Assembly (NCBI GenBank): GCA_026193295.1
Contig: JAPHSB010000446.1
Span: 1 to 17,668 of the forward strand
Direction: 5' to 3'
Length of the DNA stretch: 17,668 nt
Origin: Lysobacterales bacterium
GTDB taxonomy: Bacteria; Pseudomonadota; Gammaproteobacteria; Xanthomonadales; SZUA-36
Under the pieces are notes generated by a model, which was not told where the DNA came from, ran no database searches, and was given only the letters and a program-made list of their open reading frames with translations. Of this stretch, positions 14,944-17,668 are shown in pieces. A program made the translations under genes and the position numbers. Position 1 is the stretch's first letter, and the number at the start of each line of letters is the position of its first letter.

Positions 14944-16440
14944 ATGATCCGCATCGCCACGCTCTATGCTGACCTCGCGGACAGCATGCGGGCGTTGCGC
15001 ACCAGCCACGAGGCGCTAGATCGCAGCCGCGAGACCGTTTTGCGCGCCCTGGACGACGGCCAGGCTTACTATGGGATCAATACCGGCTTCGGCGTACTCG
15101 CCAACAAGCGCATCGACCCGGCGCGGCTGACCGAACTGCAGCAAAACATCCTGCTCAGCCACGCCTGCGGCGTCGGCGACCCGGTACCGCCCGAAATCAC
15201 GCGGCTGATGCTACAGTTGAAGATCCACGCATTGGGCATCGGGCAGTCCGGCATCTCCCGGTCGACCTTCGAGCAACTGCTGACCCTCGAACAGCACGGT
15301 GTGACGCCCTGGGTACCCAGCCGCGGCAGCGTCGGTGCATCCGGAGATTTGGCGCCGCTGGCGCACCTGTGCCTGCCGCTGATCGGGCGCGGGGAAGTGT
15401 GGAACGAGACGGAAACCGGCAAGCGGGGCGCTGCGGAGGCCATGCGACTACTCGGCATCGAGCCGGTACAGCTGAAGGCAAAGGATGGCCTGGCGCTGCT
15501 CAACGGGACCCAGCTGATGGCGGCCTACGGCGCGTTCGTGCTCGAGCGGGCCCTGGTGCTGCGCAAGGAATCCGACATCCTGGCCGCGATGACTCTTGAG
15601 GCCCTGCAGGGTAGCGCGGCGCCCTTCGACGAGCGCATCCACCAGGTCAGGCCGCATCCCGGCCAATTGAGCGCAGCCGCAAACGTCCGCAGACTGCTGG
15701 AGCGCAGCGAGATCATGGACTCACACCGGGACTGCGGCAAGGTGCAGGACCCGTACTGCCTGCGTTGCGTTCCCCAGGTGCACGGTGCCAGCCACGACGC
15801 GCTTGCCTATGCCGCTGGCGTGGTCGAGATCGAGCTCAACTCGGTGACCGACAACCCCTTGGTGTTTGCCGACGGCGACATCATTTCCGGCGGTAACTTC
15901 CATGGCCAGCCCCTCGCGTTGGCGCTGGATTTTGCCGCCATCGCGCTGGCGGAACTGGCCAGCATTTCGGAACGCCGAACCTACCTGCTACTCGAGGGCG
16001 ACGACGGCTTGCCGCGGTTGCTGATGGAGGACACCGGCATCAACTCCGGCTTCATGATGCCCCAATACACGGCGGCGGCGCTGGTCTCCGAAAACAAGGT
16101 GCTCTGCCATCCGGCCAGCGTCGACTCCATCCCGACCAGCCTCGGGCAGGAGGACCACGTCAGCATGGGCTCGATCAGCGCGATCAAACTGCTCTCGGTG
16201 CTGCGCAACGTCGAACACGTGCTGGCCGTGGAGTTTCTGAGTGCAGCCCAGGCTCTCGATTTTCGGGCTCCGCTCAAACCAGGCCATGGTGTTTTGCTGG
16301 CCCACCGGCTGCTGCGCGAGCAGATCAGCCACGCCAACCACGACTACGAGGTGCGCAACGACCTCGAGATCTGCGCCGACATATTGCGGCGCGGAGAACT
16401 GCTGCGCGCGGTGGAGGCCGATATCGGCCCGCTCGCCTGA
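14944..16440 (+). CDS. hutH: Histidine ammonia-lyase
   Basis: This protein has 498 residues from ATG 14944. A TTG at 14935 is also in frame but would overlap the hutU stop and adds only three residues, so I prefer the ATG. It deaminates histidine to urocanate with the self-formed MIO group made from Ala132-Ser133-Gly134 in GSVGASGDLAPLAHL. Other family marks are YGINTGFG with the catalytic Tyr near residue 40, LLNGTQ, QDPYCLRCVPQVHGA, the NSVTDNPL segment and GNFHGQP. Enzymes of this class are cytoplasmic tetramers. Its TGA shares one base with the hutI ATG (TGATG), implying translational coupling. It acts first in the pathway although it is second in gene order. Confidence 0.97.
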   Translation: MIRIATLYADLADSMRALRTSHEALDRSRETVLRALDDGQAYYGINTGFGVLANKRIDPARLTELQQNILLSHACGVGDPVPPEITRLMLQLKIHALGIGQSGISRSTFEQLLTLEQHGVTPWVPSRGSVGASGDLAPLAHLCLPLIGRGEVWNETETGKRGAAEAMRLLGIEPVQLKAKDGLALLNGTQLMAAYGAFVLERALVLRKESDILAAMTLEALQGSAAPFDERIHQVRPHPGQLSAAANVRRLLERSEIMDSHRDCGKVQDPYCLRCVPQVHGASHDALAYAAGVVEIELNSVTDNPLVFADGDIISGGNFHGQPLALALDFAAIALAELASISERRTYLLLEGDDGLPRLLMEDTGINSGFMMPQYTAAALVSENKVLCHPASVDSIPTSLGQEDHVSMGSISAIKLLSVLRNVEHVLAVEFLSAAQALDFRAPLKPGHGVLLAHRLLREQISHANHDYEVRNDLEICADILRRGELLRAVEADIGPLA

Positions 16441-17654
16441 TGCCGATACTGCGTAATATTTCGCAATTGGCTACCTGCCCGCCCGGCCATTCCCAGGAAG
16501 ACGCCGGCCTGGTCAGCCAAGCCGCGGTCGCCTGGCGTGACGGCACGGTCCGTTGGGTCGGGCCCTACCAGCAAATGCCGGCCGAATTTGCGGGGGAACC
16601 CGCAGTGGATTGCGAACACCGCCTGGTGGTGCCCGGACTGGTGGACTGTCACACGCATCTCTGTTTCGGCGGCTGGCGCGGCGATGAATTCGAGGCTCGC
16701 CTGCGGGGCGCCAGTTACCAGGAGATTGCGGCGGGCGGCGGCGGTATCAGCCGCACGGTCGCGGCAACACGCGGGGCCAGCCTCGGCGAACTGCAACGCA
16801 AGGCGCACGCAGCATTGGAGGCGATCCTGCGGCTCGGTGTAACGACGCTCGAATGCAAATCCGGCTACGGCCTCGACGAAGCCAACGAGCTGAAACAGCT
16901 GGAAGTGTACCGGCGGCTCGACGCATTGCAGCCAATAGACCTGGTCCCCACCTTTCTCGGGGCGCACGTCGTCCCGCCCGAACACCGCAAGAATCGGGAA
17001 CGCTATGTCGATCTGCTCTGCGACAGGCTCATTCCGCTGGTCGTGCGCCAGGGGCTGGCGCGATTCTGCGACGTGTTCGTGGAGGAAGGGGCCTACACCG
17101 TCGACGAGGCGCGGAGAATCCTGGGTACTGCCAAGGCGCACGGCCTTGGCCTGAAGGTCCATGCCGAGCAACTGTCCGCCGGCGGCGGCGCCTTGCTGGC
17201 GGCAGAGATGGGGGCCGTTTCGGCCGAGCACCTCGAATATGCGAGCGACGCCGCCATCGAGGCCCTGGCCGCCGCCGGCACCGTCGCCGTCAGCCTGCCG
17301 CTGGCATCGCTGTACCTCGGCGATCGTTACCTGCCGGCAAGAGAAATGCTGAAAGCCGGCCTGCGGGTTGCAGTCGCAACGGATTTTAACCCCGGTTCGG
17401 CGCCCAGCTACCACCTCCCGCTGGCCATGGCCCTGGCCTGCCTGAACCAGTCGATGACGCCGCAGGAAGTGCTGATGGGCGCCACCACCGTCGCCGCTCG
17501 CGCGCTATCGCTGCAGGACCGGGTCGGCTCCCTGCTGCCCGGCTACCAGGCGGACCTGGCCATTATCGACGCCCCCACGCTCAGCCACTGGCTCTACCAC
17601 TTCGTCCCCAACGCCTGCCTCCACGTATTGAAAAACGGGCGATGGGTGACCTGA
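16440..17654 (+). CDS. hutI: Imidazolonepropionase
   Basis: This metal-dependent amidohydrolase of 404 residues hydrolyses 4-imidazolone-5-propionate to N-formimino-L-glutamate, the third step of histidine use. The metal site is visible: His71 and His73 in CHTHLCFGG, His241 in VHAEQLSAGGGA, and Asp315 in ATDFNPGSAP. The substrate-binding region ECKSGYGLD is also present. Length agrees with the family (about 400-410). The ATG at 16440 overlaps the hutH stop by one base. The stop lies 14 nt before the window end, so further hut genes (hutG, or hutF plus hutG) may follow outside. A perfect GGCCGATATCGGCC lies just upstream within hutH, probably by coding chance. Confidence 0.97.
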   Translation: MPILRNISQLATCPPGHSQEDAGLVSQAAVAWRDGTVRWVGPYQQMPAEFAGEPAVDCEHRLVVPGLVDCHTHLCFGGWRGDEFEARLRGASYQEIAAGGGGISRTVAATRGASLGELQRKAHAALEAILRLGVTTLECKSGYGLDEANELKQLEVYRRLDALQPIDLVPTFLGAHVVPPEHRKNRERYVDLLCDRLIPLVVRQGLARFCDVFVEEGAYTVDEARRILGTAKAHGLGLKVHAEQLSAGGGALLAAEMGAVSAEHLEYASDAAIEALAAAGTVAVSLPLASLYLGDRYLPAREMLKAGLRVAVATDFNPGSAPSYHLPLAMALACLNQSMTPQEVLMGATTVAARALSLQDRVGSLLPGYQADLAIIDAPTLSHWLYHFVPNACLHVLKNGRWVT

Positions 17655-17668
17655 ACCGGAAAGTCCCG

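Noticed and set aside
16416..16429. A perfect 14-bp palindrome GGCCGATATCGGCC just before hutI.
   Set aside because: It lies in the conserved C-terminal coding region of hutH (EADIGP). A single short GC-rich palindrome is expected by chance, and no promoter elements accompany it.

Overview
The window is compact, GC-rich bacterial chromosome, consistent with a gammaproteobacterium (perhaps Xanthomonadales- or Chromatiales-like). This placement is an inference from gene content: NAD-type Mdh, class II DAHP synthase, DsbB, a b561/YceI pair, TypA and a hutUHI operon. No marker gene fixes the taxon. I see no transposase, integrase, phage gene, CRISPR array, tRNA or rRNA. Nearly every gene belongs to a recognisable family.

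Layout. (1) 1-1479, plus strand: the 3' end of a cytochrome b561 gene, a periplasmic YceI protein and a second, lipid-anchored YceI-like protein. They are tightly packed and look like one operon. (2) 1528-2505, minus strand: malate dehydrogenase, divergent from the next block. (3) 2608-7068, plus strand: a secreted gamma-glutamyltransferase followed 12 nt later by a 909-residue membrane regulator. The regulator has a periplasmic two-component-type beta-propeller, a Y_Y_Y domain, one membrane helix and a C-terminal LuxR/NarL-type DNA-binding domain, but no kinase or receiver domain. (4) 7069-7449: the only long gap. It holds two similar dyad sites 33 bp apart, a -10-like box placed so that the nearer dyad lies near -42, and then a stretch of hairpins ending in a textbook intrinsic terminator. 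The simplest reading is a small structured RNA under activator control. (5) 7450-9285: typA/bipA. (6) 9322-13128, minus strand: an apparent dsbB - class II DAHP synthase - M61 peptidase operon. (7) 13256-17654, plus strand: hutU-hutH-hutI, tightly coupled.

How the genes work together. HutH, HutU and HutI act in that order on histidine, urocanate and imidazolonepropionate to give formiminoglutamate; the last step (HutG, or HutF plus HutG) and a HutC repressor are not in the window. The b561/YceI group is probably an envelope electron-carrier or isoprenoid-binding module. The GGT would cleave gamma-glutamyl compounds in the periplasm, and its co-transcribed regulator could sense an envelope ligand and act directly on DNA.

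The most interesting part is the regulator together with the operator/promoter/hairpin/terminator array just downstream of it (about 7100-7366). It may be a one-protein membrane signalling system driving a small RNA. This is an inference from sequence layout only.
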